Source: Methanococcoides sp. EBM-47 | Lineage (GTDB): Archaea; Halobacteriota; Methanosarcinia; Methanosarcinales; Methanosarcinaceae | Reading direction: 5' to 3' | Assembly (NCBI GenBank): GCA_001896725.1 | Contig: MPPA01000047.1 | Span: forward strand, 1-64,000 | Length of the DNA: 64,000 bases | Shown here: piece by piece, positions 1-7,087 of the stretch | How the letters are laid out: every line of letters starts with the position of its first letter | How positions within the stretch are numbered: position 1 is the stretch's first letter | Translations under genes and position numbers: made by a program | Notes under the pieces: model-generated | Databases searched by the model: none | Seen by the model: the letters and a program-made list of their open reading frames with translations, nothing else | Told to the model about the DNA's origin: nothing

Positions 1-1
1 G

Positions 2-109
2 AATTCCATGAACTTATTGGTAAATGTTTGGTATCCAAACTGGTTAGCAGGTACTAAGACAACATCAGATCAATATCTTCTCGTTGATTGGATTAAACAG
101 AGACCTTAA
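2..109 (+). CDS. 3' end of an unidentified gene (partial)
   Basis: An open frame enters from the left edge and runs 35 codons to TAA at 107-109, ending in the residues DWIKQRP. No family is recognisable. The main support that it is a genuine gene end is a hairpin 12 nt after the stop (121-145), placed as a terminator would be. An ATG at 8-10 could also start a spurious short ORF, so the call is tentative. Confidence 0.3.
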   Translation, partial: NSMNLLVNVWYPNWLAGTKTTSDQYLLVDWIKQRP

Positions 110-120
110 TGTTGTGGTTT

Positions 121-145
121 CCGTGTTGGGTTTAATCTAACACGG
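121..145 (+). terminator. Hairpin after the partial left-edge gene
   Basis: The arms CCGTGTT (121-127) and AACACGG (139-145) form a perfect 7-bp stem around an 11-nt loop, 12 nt after the stop at 107-109. No clear T-run follows, so its role as a terminator is inferred from position. Confidence 0.35.
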
Positions 146-242
146 CTCCATATCAATTTCTTAACAATATATATATATAATATTAATATAATAGTGCTAT
201 ACCTTAGTAGAATATTGTGAACAACTAGGAAGGTACAGAACA

Positions 243-456
243 ATGAATATTATAAGACCTGTTAGAAGATTATTTTGTCGATAGTGAAGATGCTGTAAGA
301 ATCCTCATAACCTGGTTCTTGAACCAGGTTATGGAAATTAAGGACTTACATCAGTCTGGTGCAGAAAAAAATGAAAGGAATGATAGCAGAAGAGCTCAAA
401 GGAATGGCTATAGAAAACGATCACTGACAACCAGATATGAACGTCTTAAGTTGTGA
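243..456 (+). pseudogene. IS256-family (Mutator-type) transposase N-terminal relic, copy 1
   Basis: Codons 256-453 read in one frame as a typical IS256 transposase N-terminus. Recognisable pieces are LLEDYF, WFLNQVMEI, then SGAEKNERNDSRRAQRNGY and RKRSLTTRYERL, ending at TGA (454-456). The ATG at 243 is out of frame with the rest, so the start has been lost by a frameshift, and the catalytic DDE part is absent altogether. A second decayed copy at 6601-6809 aligns with this one, including the same upstream bases. Family assignment rests on the conserved GA-ERTDSR-HRNGY-RSL-TRYG type signature known for IS256 transposases. Confidence 0.75.
306..333. repeat. Perfect 13-bp inverted repeat inside the transposase relic
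   Basis: CATAACCTGGTTC (306-318) and GAACCAGGTTATG (321-333) are perfect inverse complements separated by TT. The second relic carries the same left arm (6661-6673) but an imperfect right arm (GAACAGATTATG, 6677-6688). The repeat lies in the part encoding the WFLNQVM stretch. Confidence 0.8.
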
Positions 457-721
457 GGAGTTTTGAAATGAGTTCTTTTTCATTAAGTGCAAAGCCAATT
501 AGATCATCCATAATTGTTAATTTACTTAGATATTAGTTATATTTTAGTAAAATGGCTGGGTTTATCGAAATCTTCTAAAGTAATTTAAAATATAAGGTAT
601 GAATAGATATATTTATAAAAAAAATACAATAAATTTAATATACTATAAACGATAATAAAACATACAATCTATTACTTACTAATTTGAGGGAAATCGCACG
701 AAAGCAAATAGGAAGCATTCA

Positions 722-1600
722 ATGCACAAAGATGAAAGTGCACAGATGGGAATTGGTACACTCATCATATTCATATCAATGGTTCTTGTAGCTGCAGTAG
801 CTTCTGCGCTTCTCATCAAGACATCAGGGGTATTACAGCAGAAAGCTTCACGTACGGGCCAGGAAACTACAAAGGAAGTAGCCTCCAACCTACGTGTAGA
901 TCGAGTAGAAGGTGAACGTGCGACCTATGGAACAGTCACTGTTACTAGTAGTGGCCTTTCAAACGCCAATATTGAAATTCCCAAAGGAGGCATAGTGGAA
1001 TGGATCTCAGAAGGTGAACCTTTCACAGTTAATCTTGGGAACATTACTGCAGATGTAAAGAAAAATTCATATTATGAACACAGATTCACTACTGAGGGAA
1101 CCTATTCTTTCACGGTCTCAGGCAATGTATCTGGTAACAACAGCGGGACAATTAAAGTATCTAATAAACTGGACTATGGGGAGATCACAAAATTACATAT
1201 CTCTGTATCGCTTGGTCCTGGTAGTGAAGATGTGGATCTTTCACAGCTCATTGTATACATGTCAGACGGAGCACATATTGCAAATTTAAGATACGATACC
1301 AGCAACACAGAATCAGACATCCACTTGCCAACAGAAGAATATATTTCAGTCAGCCCAATACGGATACGAGACCAGTCCATGTTCAAAGCAAATCAGCCAG
1401 TATTACGTACTGGAGATATAATGGAACTGGTCATAGATATACGTAAAGTGTTTTCAAAAGAGGAAACTGGATATAGAGGTTTACCTACAAGAACAGAGTT
1501 ATCGATCCAAGTAAGGCCTGAAGCGGGCGCATTGGTAATATTTGATTTTACAACACCTGGTGCATACTTTGATAATAGGTATGTTCTATTGTATTATTAA
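722..1600 (+). CDS. Archaellin (archaeal flagellin) with cupredoxin-like insert
   Basis: This 292-aa protein starts with a class III (prepilin-like) signal in which AQMG precedes [16 protein letters not shown], the hallmark of archaellins cleaved by FlaK/PibD. The conserved helix continues through [10 protein letters not shown] to about residue 58. The archaellin beta domain resumes at about 153 ([20 protein letters not shown]). Between them, residues 70-147 form an extra beta domain with a cupredoxin-like pattern: [11 protein letters not shown], then [13 protein letters not shown] and GTIKV. The His and Cys copper ligands of true cupredoxins are missing. Several N-X-S/T sequons (N107, N135, N139) suggest glycosylation. 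No other archaellum genes are nearby, so this is an orphan filament subunit. An AGGAAG ribosome site precedes the ATG. Confidence 0.85.
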   Translation: MHKDESAQMGIGTLIIFISMVLVAAVASALLIKTSGVLQQKASRTGQETTKEVASNLRVDRVEGERATYGTVTVTSSGLSNANIEIPKGGIVEWISEGEPFTVNLGNITADVKKNSYYEHRFTTEGTYSFTVSGNVSGNNSGTIKVSNKLDYGEITKLHISVSLGPGSEDVDLSQLIVYMSDGAHIANLRYDTSNTESDIHLPTEEYISVSPIRIRDQSMFKANQPVLRTGDIMELVIDIRKVFSKEETGYRGLPTRTELSIQVRPEAGALVIFDFTTPGAYFDNRYVLLYY

Positions 1601-1616
1601 CCCTCTCTCTACCTGA

Positions 1617-1642
1617 AGTCCCTGTTATATATTACAGGGACT
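1617..1642. terminator. Hairpin between convergent genes
   Basis: AGTCCCTGT (1617-1625) and ACAGGGACT (1634-1642) form a perfect 9-bp stem with an 8-nt AT-rich loop. It lies 16 nt after the archaellin stop and reaches the TAG stop of the convergent gene, so it could serve as a shared bidirectional terminator. Confidence 0.55.
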
Positions 1643-2225
1643 ATGCAGAAAAATGTGATAATGTATATGTAACATTGCCCCTTACGAGCTCAAAAACATA
1701 GGACCCTGATACAGGCTTTTCGATCACTATGCCCATATCCAATGAATTAAATGTATCAATCGGGAACCATCTGCCGGTATCTGACCGGATACCCTGACAG
1801 AAGTTGATCTGCTCAGCTTCTATTATCCATCTCTTCTTAAGGCCGTTGTCATATCTGTAAATGATGGTATTCTTTTCTGCGTTCCAATCAGAGTTCTTTA
1901 CATTGCCATCATTATCAGGGTCCGGGTCTACACCAAAACCAACATAAGTGATCTCTGGTGGAAAATCAAGCTCAATGGAGCACATACTACCCTCGGAACT
2001 GAAAGGCGCGTAAAGATCACGTGCTTTACCGCGTTGGAGAGAAAGTAGTTCAAGGGATGCTTCAGACAATTGTTTCTCAACATCATAACCATGCTTTACT
2101 GGAACAATGGTATTCCATGATATTGATACTAAAACAAGTATGCAACCCGTGATCACTAAATAGACCACCATTTTCAAGGGAACGGTATCTATACCTTCGT
2201 TATCTTTGAAGAAGCTTCGCCTCAA
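1641..2225 (-). CDS. Secreted pilin-like membrane protein of unknown function
   Basis: This 194-aa protein has a short charged N-terminus ending in DNEGIDTVPLKMVV, followed by one hydrophobic helix (about residues 19-38), resembling archaeal prepilin-like or pseudopilin N-termini. The rest is a predicted extracellular domain with two cysteines (about C82 and C142). I do not recognise a named family. The start is a TTG preceded by an AGGTGG ribosome site overlapping the stop of the upstream XTP pyrophosphatase gene, so it is probably translated from the same message. The TAG stop sits at the edge of the terminator hairpin. Confidence 0.65.
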   Translation of the reverse strand: MRRSFFKDNEGIDTVPLKMVVYLVITGCILVLVSISWNTIVPVKHGYDVEKQLSEASLELLSLQRGKARDLYAPFSSEGSMCSIELDFPPEITYVGFGVDPDPDNDGNVKNSDWNAEKNTIIYRYDNGLKKRWIIEAEQINFCQGIRSDTGRWFPIDTFNSLDMGIVIEKPVSGSYVFELVRGNVTYTLSHFSA

Positions 2226-2237
2226 AATATGCCACCT

Positions 2238-2786
2238 TTACTTAGAAAGCCATGCAAAGAACTTGTCCAGCGCCCTGCGCCTGTGAGAAAGCTTGTTCTT
2301 CTCTTCATCGGTCATCTCTGCAAAGGTCTTGCCATGATACTCGAATATTGGGTCATAACCAAATCCACCGGTACCCCTTTCATCAAAAGATATGTTCCCC
2401 TCAACCGTGCCTGTAAATACAATGGCTTCCTTTCCTGGCTCACAATAACCGATAACTGACTTAAAGACAGACTTGCGGTCGTCCTCATCTTCCATAAGCT
2501 TGAGCACTCTTTTGTTACCTATTTTATTCTGCACAAAAGCAGAATAGGGGCCTGGAAAACCATTAAGTGCATTAATGAAAAGACCCGAATCATCCACTAT
2601 AACAGGTATCTGCAATTTTTCAGCCGCCCATTTTGCTCCGAAAGAAGCTATGGGTTCCAGGTCGTCCTCCTGCAATTCAGGGTAACCATCCGAATTTTGA
2701 AGTAGCACGATGTTCTTTGCCGAAAGTATGGATCTTGCCTCACTGAACTTTTCATTGTTACCTGTCACAAATACTATTTTACGCAT
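2238..2786 (-). CDS. rdgB: XTP/dITP diphosphatase (RdgB/HAM1 family)
   Basis: The 182-aa protein hydrolyses non-canonical purine nucleoside triphosphates (XTP, ITP, dITP) to monophosphate and pyrophosphate, cleaning the nucleotide pool. Family motifs are clear: VFVTGNNEKFSEA at the N-terminus, the VDDSGLFINALNGFPGPYSA core, GTGGFGYDPIF, and SHRRRAL near the C-terminus. Length matches the archaeal family. Its start overlaps the end of bud32 by 8 nt, showing it is the third gene of the kae1-bud32 transcript, a common archaeal arrangement. Confidence 0.93.
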   Translation of the reverse strand: MRKIVFVTGNNEKFSEARSILSAKNIVLLQNSDGYPELQEDDLEPIASFGAKWAAEKLQIPVIVDDSGLFINALNGFPGPYSAFVQNKIGNKRVLKLMEDEDDRKSVFKSVIGYCEPGKEAIVFTGTVEGNISFDERGTGGFGYDPIFEYHGKTFAEMTDEEKNKLSHRRRALDKFFAWLSK

Positions 2787-3351
2787 AACGACCTCTTTTC
2801 TCGATCTCTTTCACACGTTCGATCACATCATCTGCAGATACAAAACTTTCCCTATAACCCTGACAGAAACTCGCTATCAATTTCTCATGATTGCTATGTG
2901 TGCTCTCGAATGTCTGGAAAAGTACATGTACATCCACACCCTGTGCTTCAAGAGTGTTGTCCATATAAGAGAGGCCAAAATCGATAAGATATATTCTGTC
3001 ATTAGAAAATATCATATTTGAAGTTGTCAGATCACCATGTATAATACCTTTCGAGTGAAGGCGACCCACAAGCTGGCCAACCTTGTTACTCATCTTCTCA
3101 TTCATGACATGTTTTAGGGGTGAACCTTCAATATACTGCATCTCTATTCGAAAATCCTGTATATCATATATTATAGGAGTAGGTACTCCACCTCTGCGAG
3201 CTTCAGAAATAAGCCTCGCCTCTGCACGGGTCCTTTCTTTACGTATACGTTCATCGATCTCACGTAAACGATAGTTTTTAGGAATACGCTCTTTTATCAC
3301 CGTATTTTCCATGAGTGTAACTACCGCTTCTGCTCCTCTGGCCAGGTACAT
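2779..3351 (-). CDS. bud32: Bud32/PRPK protein kinase of the KEOPS complex
   Basis: The 190-aa protein is a minimal kinase of the piD261/Bud32 family, which partners Kae1 in KEOPS and supports t6A37 formation on tRNAs decoding ANN codons. Visible motifs are the N-terminal RGAEAVV loop, a catalytic HGDLTTSNMIF loop and a metal-binding IDFGLS. Its ATG follows the TAA of kae1 with no spacer and stays in the same reading frame. In several relatives Kae1 and Bud32 are one fused polypeptide, so here a single stop codon separates the halves. No room exists for a ribosome site except inside the kae1 3' end, implying translational coupling. Confidence 0.93.
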   Translation of the reverse strand: MYLARGAEAVVTLMENTVIKERIPKNYRLREIDERIRKERTRAEARLISEARRGGVPTPIIYDIQDFRIEMQYIEGSPLKHVMNEKMSNKVGQLVGRLHSKGIIHGDLTTSNMIFSNDRIYLIDFGLSYMDNTLEAQGVDVHVLFQTFESTHSNHEKLIASFCQGYRESFVSADDVIERVKEIEKRGRYA

Positions 3352-4368
3352 TTACAGATCACCTTCCCCATCATTTTCGTTGATCCATGTAACCTCCACA
3401 GAATCTGGTCTGAAATTAGGGTTCACATGAGAGTTCTCAACAGATATGGTATTACCAGAATTCAACATCAATAAACCAAGATAAGCTATCATTGCTCCAT
3501 TATCGCCCATGAAGCGTTTTTCCGGAACGTAGAAATAAGCACCCCTGTCTTCACACATTATTTTAAGCATTTCCCGAAGGCGCATATTAGCCCCAACACC
3601 TCCGGCAAGTAATACTTCATTCTTACCTGTATGGGCAAGCGCCCTTTCTGTTACTTCCACGACCATGGAAAAAGCTGTTTCTTGGAAAGAGTAGCATACA
3701 TCTTCAAGGCTGGCCTTTGCAAGGGCGTCTGTGGCTGCTGTGGAAAGTCCTGAGAAAGAGAGGTCCATACCCTTCACAACATAGGGCATTGGGATGTAAT
3801 TTCTTGCTTTCTTTGCCAGTTCTTCGATCTTTGGTCCACCCGGATGAGCAAGTTGCGCACTCCTGGCAAACTTATCCAATGCATTTCCCAGACCAATATC
3901 CAATGTCTCACCGAACACACGGTATTTCCCCATATTATATGCCAGTACCTGTGAGTTGGCACCACTGACATACAATGTCACTGGATCCCTGGCAGGAGTT
4001 TTCCAGCGGCCAATTTCTATATGGGCAAGACAATGATTAACACCCATGAGAGGTACATCCAGGCTCAGAGAGAGGGCACGTGCTGCAGTAGCCACTGTGC
4101 GCAGGCATGCACCAAGCCCGGGACCCTGAGAAAAGGAGATACCATCTATCATAGACCTGGATATACCTTTTTTTCGTCCTTCGTCAAGCAGTTTCCCTAT
4201 TACATGCGAAGCAAATCTGGCATGATGCTGTGCAGCTTCTCTGGGGTGTATACCCCCAACTGGAGGAACATACGTATGCGTGACCTCTGCGATAACATCT
4301 TTTTCATCGACAAAAGCTGCGCTAAGATTCCATGCAGTGCCCTCTATTCCAAGAACTGTTCCCTTCAT
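3352..4368 (-). CDS. kae1: Kae1/TsaD-family tRNA threonylcarbamoyladenosine synthase subunit
   Basis: The 338-aa ASKHA-fold protein transfers the threonylcarbamoyl group to A37 of tRNA within KEOPS. Seen are the N-terminal GIEGTAWNLSAA phosphate loop, the two histidines of AAQHHARFASHV, VNHCLAHIEIG, the YVSGANSQV strand, and AGGVGANMRLREM plus the GDNGAMIAY end. It ends in TAA immediately followed by the bud32 ATG in frame. It lies 34 nt downstream of the surface protein gene on the same strand, which may or may not share its transcript. Confidence 0.95.
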   Translation of the reverse strand: MKGTVLGIEGTAWNLSAAFVDEKDVIAEVTHTYVPPVGGIHPREAAQHHARFASHVIGKLLDEGRKKGISRSMIDGISFSQGPGLGACLRTVATAARALSLSLDVPLMGVNHCLAHIEIGRWKTPARDPVTLYVSGANSQVLAYNMGKYRVFGETLDIGLGNALDKFARSAQLAHPGGPKIEELAKKARNYIPMPYVVKGMDLSFSGLSTAATDALAKASLEDVCYSFQETAFSMVVEVTERALAHTGKNEVLLAGGVGANMRLREMLKIMCEDRGAYFYVPEKRFMGDNGAMIAYLGLLMLNSGNTISVENSHVNPNFRPDSVEVTWINENDGEGDL

Positions 4369-4402
4369 TGGTATCTGGTAAAGGAAGTAAAGCAGATTAA
4401 TC

Positions 4403-6280
4403 TTACTCTTTCTTCAGGTATTCATATCCAACTGCAAGTATCCCCATCAACACTAAAACAATTATGTATGTCCATATCCTTGATTTCCCTGTTTTAGTGT
4501 TCTCCAATGCAATATCCTCTATATTCGTGTTATTTTCACCAGTACCATCGATAGATGCAGCAAATTTCTTTCCTGCTGTGATCGCAAATGGAGAAAATCC
4601 AGGTGTCTGAGCTTTGAATATAGAATAGCCGGTATTATTGCCTTCCAAGGTAGTGGGCAATATTTCCCATGCATTTCCATTATACCTCTGCAAACTTATG
4701 TCATCAGCGCTTATTGCCATCTCTTTCATCCATGAGTTGCTCACTATGAACCTCACCTGTGCATCTTCAATGTTAGCAGGTGTAGCAAATCCAGCCTTAC
4801 CTACCCATATATTGACATACTTATATAGCAAGCCTTCTGGGTTCATGGGTACAAGTTTTGATCGACCGTTCAGCACTTCTATAGTGGAAGTGATCTCACC
4901 TGAGTTCTTAAGGGAATAGAAGCTAATGGACTGTATATCATTGCCTGGCCTTGAAAACTCATAAGTGACATAGGCGTTCATTCTCAGATATCTCTTGGCC
5001 ACATCTTTCAGTGCAACGTTCGCAAAGTCCTCAACACTGTCTGCACCACCTCCTCCACCACTGCTACTACTACTCTTTTTACTGCTACTTCCTCCACTAC
5101 TGCCACTGCTGCTGGAAGAGGATGTGGTAGCTGAATCATTCACCCATGTTGTATTTATGTTCCCGGCAGTATCCACTGTTTGAATGCCAATGGTATGTAC
5201 GGTCCCTTCGAGGAACCCTGTTGCATTGTAATGATTGGAGGGAGTGGTGGTGACAAATGCACCATCTATGTATATTCTCACATGGCCGAAGTCTGCATCA
5301 GGAGGATTGGACCATATCCAGTGGACCCAGTTCGTTCCTGTAGATGTTTCCCTCAGGCCTGTAACAGATGCTGGTGGAGTGGTATCTCTGGTGTTTATGG
5401 TCCTGGTGGTCGCCTGATCGGTCACCATTGTAGGATTTATGTTCCCGGCAGTATCCACAGTTTGAATGCCAATGGTATGCAAGGTCCCTTCGGTGAATCC
5501 TGTCGCATTGTAATGATTGGAGGGAGTGGTGGTGACAAATGCACCATCTATATATACTCTCACATGGCCGAAGTCTGCATCAGGAGGATTGGTCCATGTC
5601 CAGTGTACCCAGTTCGTTCCTGTAGATGTTTCCCTCAGGTCTGTAACAGGTGCTGGTGGAGTGGTATCTCTGGTCCTGGTGGTCGCCTGATCGGTCACCA
5701 TTGTAGGATTTATGTTCCCGGCAGTATCCACGGTTTGAATGCCAATGGTGTGCACTGTTCCTTCAAGGAACCCTGTTGCATTGTAATGATTGGCGGGAGT
5801 GGTGGTGACAAATGCACCATCTATATATACTCTCACATGAGCGAAGTCTGCATCAGGGGGATTGGACCATGTCCAGTGGACCCAGTTCGTTCCTGTAGAT
5901 GTTTCCCTCAGGTCTGTAACGGGAGCGGGGGGCACCTGCCTTGAAGCATCAAAAGTAGTTTCAGCTGCTTTCAGGGCCGTAACTGCCTGGATTACATTTT
6001 CGTTCGTTGTATTTGGATCATCAGCAACTCTCTGTGCCTTAGTGATAGCTGATCTGAAAGTGTCCATTGATGCTTGCGAATACTGACCGGTCCCGGTTCC
6101 AGCAACTGCACCTTCCAATTTTATAGAAGCTTTTTCAATAGCTGATATTAATTCACTCTTGTCAACAGTCACATTATCCACTAAGGCAGCTTCTGTGCCG
6201 GTCACCACAAATAGCAATATTATTCCGAAGTAAATCATTCCTACAACCGAATATAACAATCCGTTCAGTTTGATCTGCAT
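4403..6280 (-). CDS. Secreted surface protein: FIVAR, three Fn3-like repeats, PGF-pre-PGF, membrane anchor
   Basis: A 625-aa cell-envelope protein is predicted. After a signal sequence (about residues 9-31) come a small helical FIVAR-like segment (about 40-115) and three nearly identical domains of about 91-94 residues, each containing TSTGTNWVHW and HTIGIQTVDTAGNIN, which fit a fibronectin III-like fold. A Ser/Gly-rich linker follows, then a PGF-pre-PGF domain (starting VEDFANVALKDV, ending PGFSPFAIT) and a C-terminal transmembrane helix with a YLKKE tail. The PGF-pre-PGF domain is known from methanogen surface proteins. I prefer the ATG at 6280 over the GTG at 6292 because the AGGAG site sits too close to the latter. 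The ligand is unknown; adhesion or matrix binding is inference. Confidence 0.85.
   Translation of the reverse strand: MQIKLNGLLYSVVGMIYFGIILLFVVTGTEAALVDNVTVDKSELISAIEKASIKLEGAVAGTGTGQYSQASMDTFRSAITKAQRVADDPNTTNENVIQAVTALKAAETTFDASRQVPPAPVTDLRETSTGTNWVHWTWSNPPDADFAHVRVYIDGAFVTTTPANHYNATGFLEGTVHTIGIQTVDTAGNINPTMVTDQATTRTRDTTPPAPVTDLRETSTGTNWVHWTWTNPPDADFGHVRVYIDGAFVTTTPSNHYNATGFTEGTLHTIGIQTVDTAGNINPTMVTDQATTRTINTRDTTPPASVTGLRETSTGTNWVHWIWSNPPDADFGHVRIYIDGAFVTTTPSNHYNATGFLEGTVHTIGIQTVDTAGNINTTWVNDSATTSSSSSSGSSGGSSSKKSSSSSGGGGGADSVEDFANVALKDVAKRYLRMNAYVTYEFSRPGNDIQSISFYSLKNSGEITSTIEVLNGRSKLVPMNPEGLLYKYVNIWVGKAGFATPANIEDAQVRFIVSNSWMKEMAISADDISLQRYNGNAWEILPTTLEGNNTGYSIFKAQTPGFSPFAITAGKKFAASIDGTGENNTNIEDIALENTKTGKSRIWTYIIVLVLMGILAVGYEYLKKE
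5120..5940. repeat. Three tandem domain repeats within the surface gene
   Basis: The block beginning TCCCGGCAGTATCCAC recurs at 5161, 5443 and 5716, giving periods of 282 and 273 nt. The 9-nt difference is an extra three-residue linker (INT) between two copies. Base-level near-identity points to recent duplication or ongoing gene conversion. Confidence 0.9.
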
Positions 6281-6600
6281 TTTACCATCCACTCCTAAGT
6301 AAGAGAGGACTTGTGCCTCTTACGATCAATTCACAATACTTTGATATGTCCTTTAAGACCTTATAAGTATTAAAAATCAGCAAATATCTTCTCAGCTATA
6401 TACTATATATTTAGCTCAAACTGATATTTATACCTATATGTTTGGGATTCGCTAGGGATTTCCGTGCTACTACCTGCTTTTAGACCCTGTCATTGACTTA
6501 AGGTTCCTGTATTCTTTTTTCAACAGCAGATCTATTTTTCTATAAAATGTAATAGGCTTGCATCTAATTAAAAATTGATATAACTAGAAAGTACTGGACC

Positions 6601-6809
6601 ATGAACCTACATGGCCTGTTAGAAGATTATTTAGTTTATAGTAAATGCTGTAAGAGCCCCCATAACCTGGTTCATGGAACAGATTATGGAATGTAAGGCC
6701 TTACAGCGATCTGGTGAAGAAAAATATTAAAGGAATGATGGCAGGAAAGCTCAAAGAAACGGATATAAAAAACGAACACTGGCATTGATTATGACAAGGT
6801 CGTATCAAA
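6601..6809 (+). pseudogene. IS256-family transposase N-terminal relic, copy 2
   Basis: ATG at 6601 reads MNLHGLLEDYLVYSK and then loses frame. In the shifted frame the bases encode WFMEQIMECKALQRSGEEKY, a stop, then RNDGRKAQRNGYKKRTL, matching copy 1 at 243-456. It therefore carries at least one frameshift and one nonsense mutation. Together the two copies reconstruct an intact ancestral start, which copy 1 has lost. The similarity begins about 20 nt before the ATG, so upstream element sequence is shared too. Confidence 0.72.
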
Positions 6810-7049
6810 GTCCGATATATAATATGGATATATAATATGCATTATCATCCACTGCCACAATGCATGATGCAGCACTTGTCCTACAAGGACCATGTCAAGG
6901 ATGCCTGCAAGATTGACAGAAGTGTCACTATCAGAAATAACAATACTACCACAACACGGATAATCCCATAGATTTGATCTTAATCTTTCTTACCAGCTCC
7001 CCAGCAAAAAAGAACTTTGTCCTTTTGGGAACTTAAAGAAGTGTTTCTC

Positions 7050-7072
7050 CCCCTGCACTTAGTGTACAGGGG
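7050..7072 (-). terminator. Hairpin behind the beta-propeller surface gene
   Basis: CCCCTG (7050-7055) pairs with CAGGGG (7067-7072), extended by CAC/GTG across a two-base bulge. It lies 16 nt past the stop of the minus-strand gene ending at 7088. An almost identical hairpin follows the next surface gene (9501-9526). There is no U-run, so termination is inferred. Confidence 0.4.
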
Positions 7073-7087
7073 AACTACACCATCATC

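Larger units (their letters stand above)
110..721. other. AT-rich intergenic region with transposase relic
   Basis: This 612-nt gap contains the hairpin at 121-145, an AT-dinucleotide tract near 168-192, the IS256-type relic at 243-456 and the AT-rich upstream region of the archaellin gene. The motif TTTATAAAA near 610-618 is a possible box A for the archaellin gene, about 105 nt upstream of its start. No other gene is supported. Confidence 0.6.
6281..7087. other. Intergenic region with second transposase relic
   Basis: This gap of about 800 nt holds the upstream region of the surface gene to its left, the IS256 relic at 6601-6809, and the hairpin at 7050-7072 behind the beta-propeller gene. 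Between 6810 and 7040 I see no ORF or RNA gene. Confidence 0.6.

Noticed and set aside
1641-1643. TAG stop considered as a pyrrolysine codon
   Set aside because: Reading through would enter a hairpin between convergent genes with no continuing family domain, so TAG is taken as a stop.
5180-5944. 254-codon plus-strand ORF with internal repeats
   Set aside because: It lies entirely opposite the tandem Fn3-like repeats of the surface gene; its repetition is a reflection of that coding sequence and it lacks a ribosome site.
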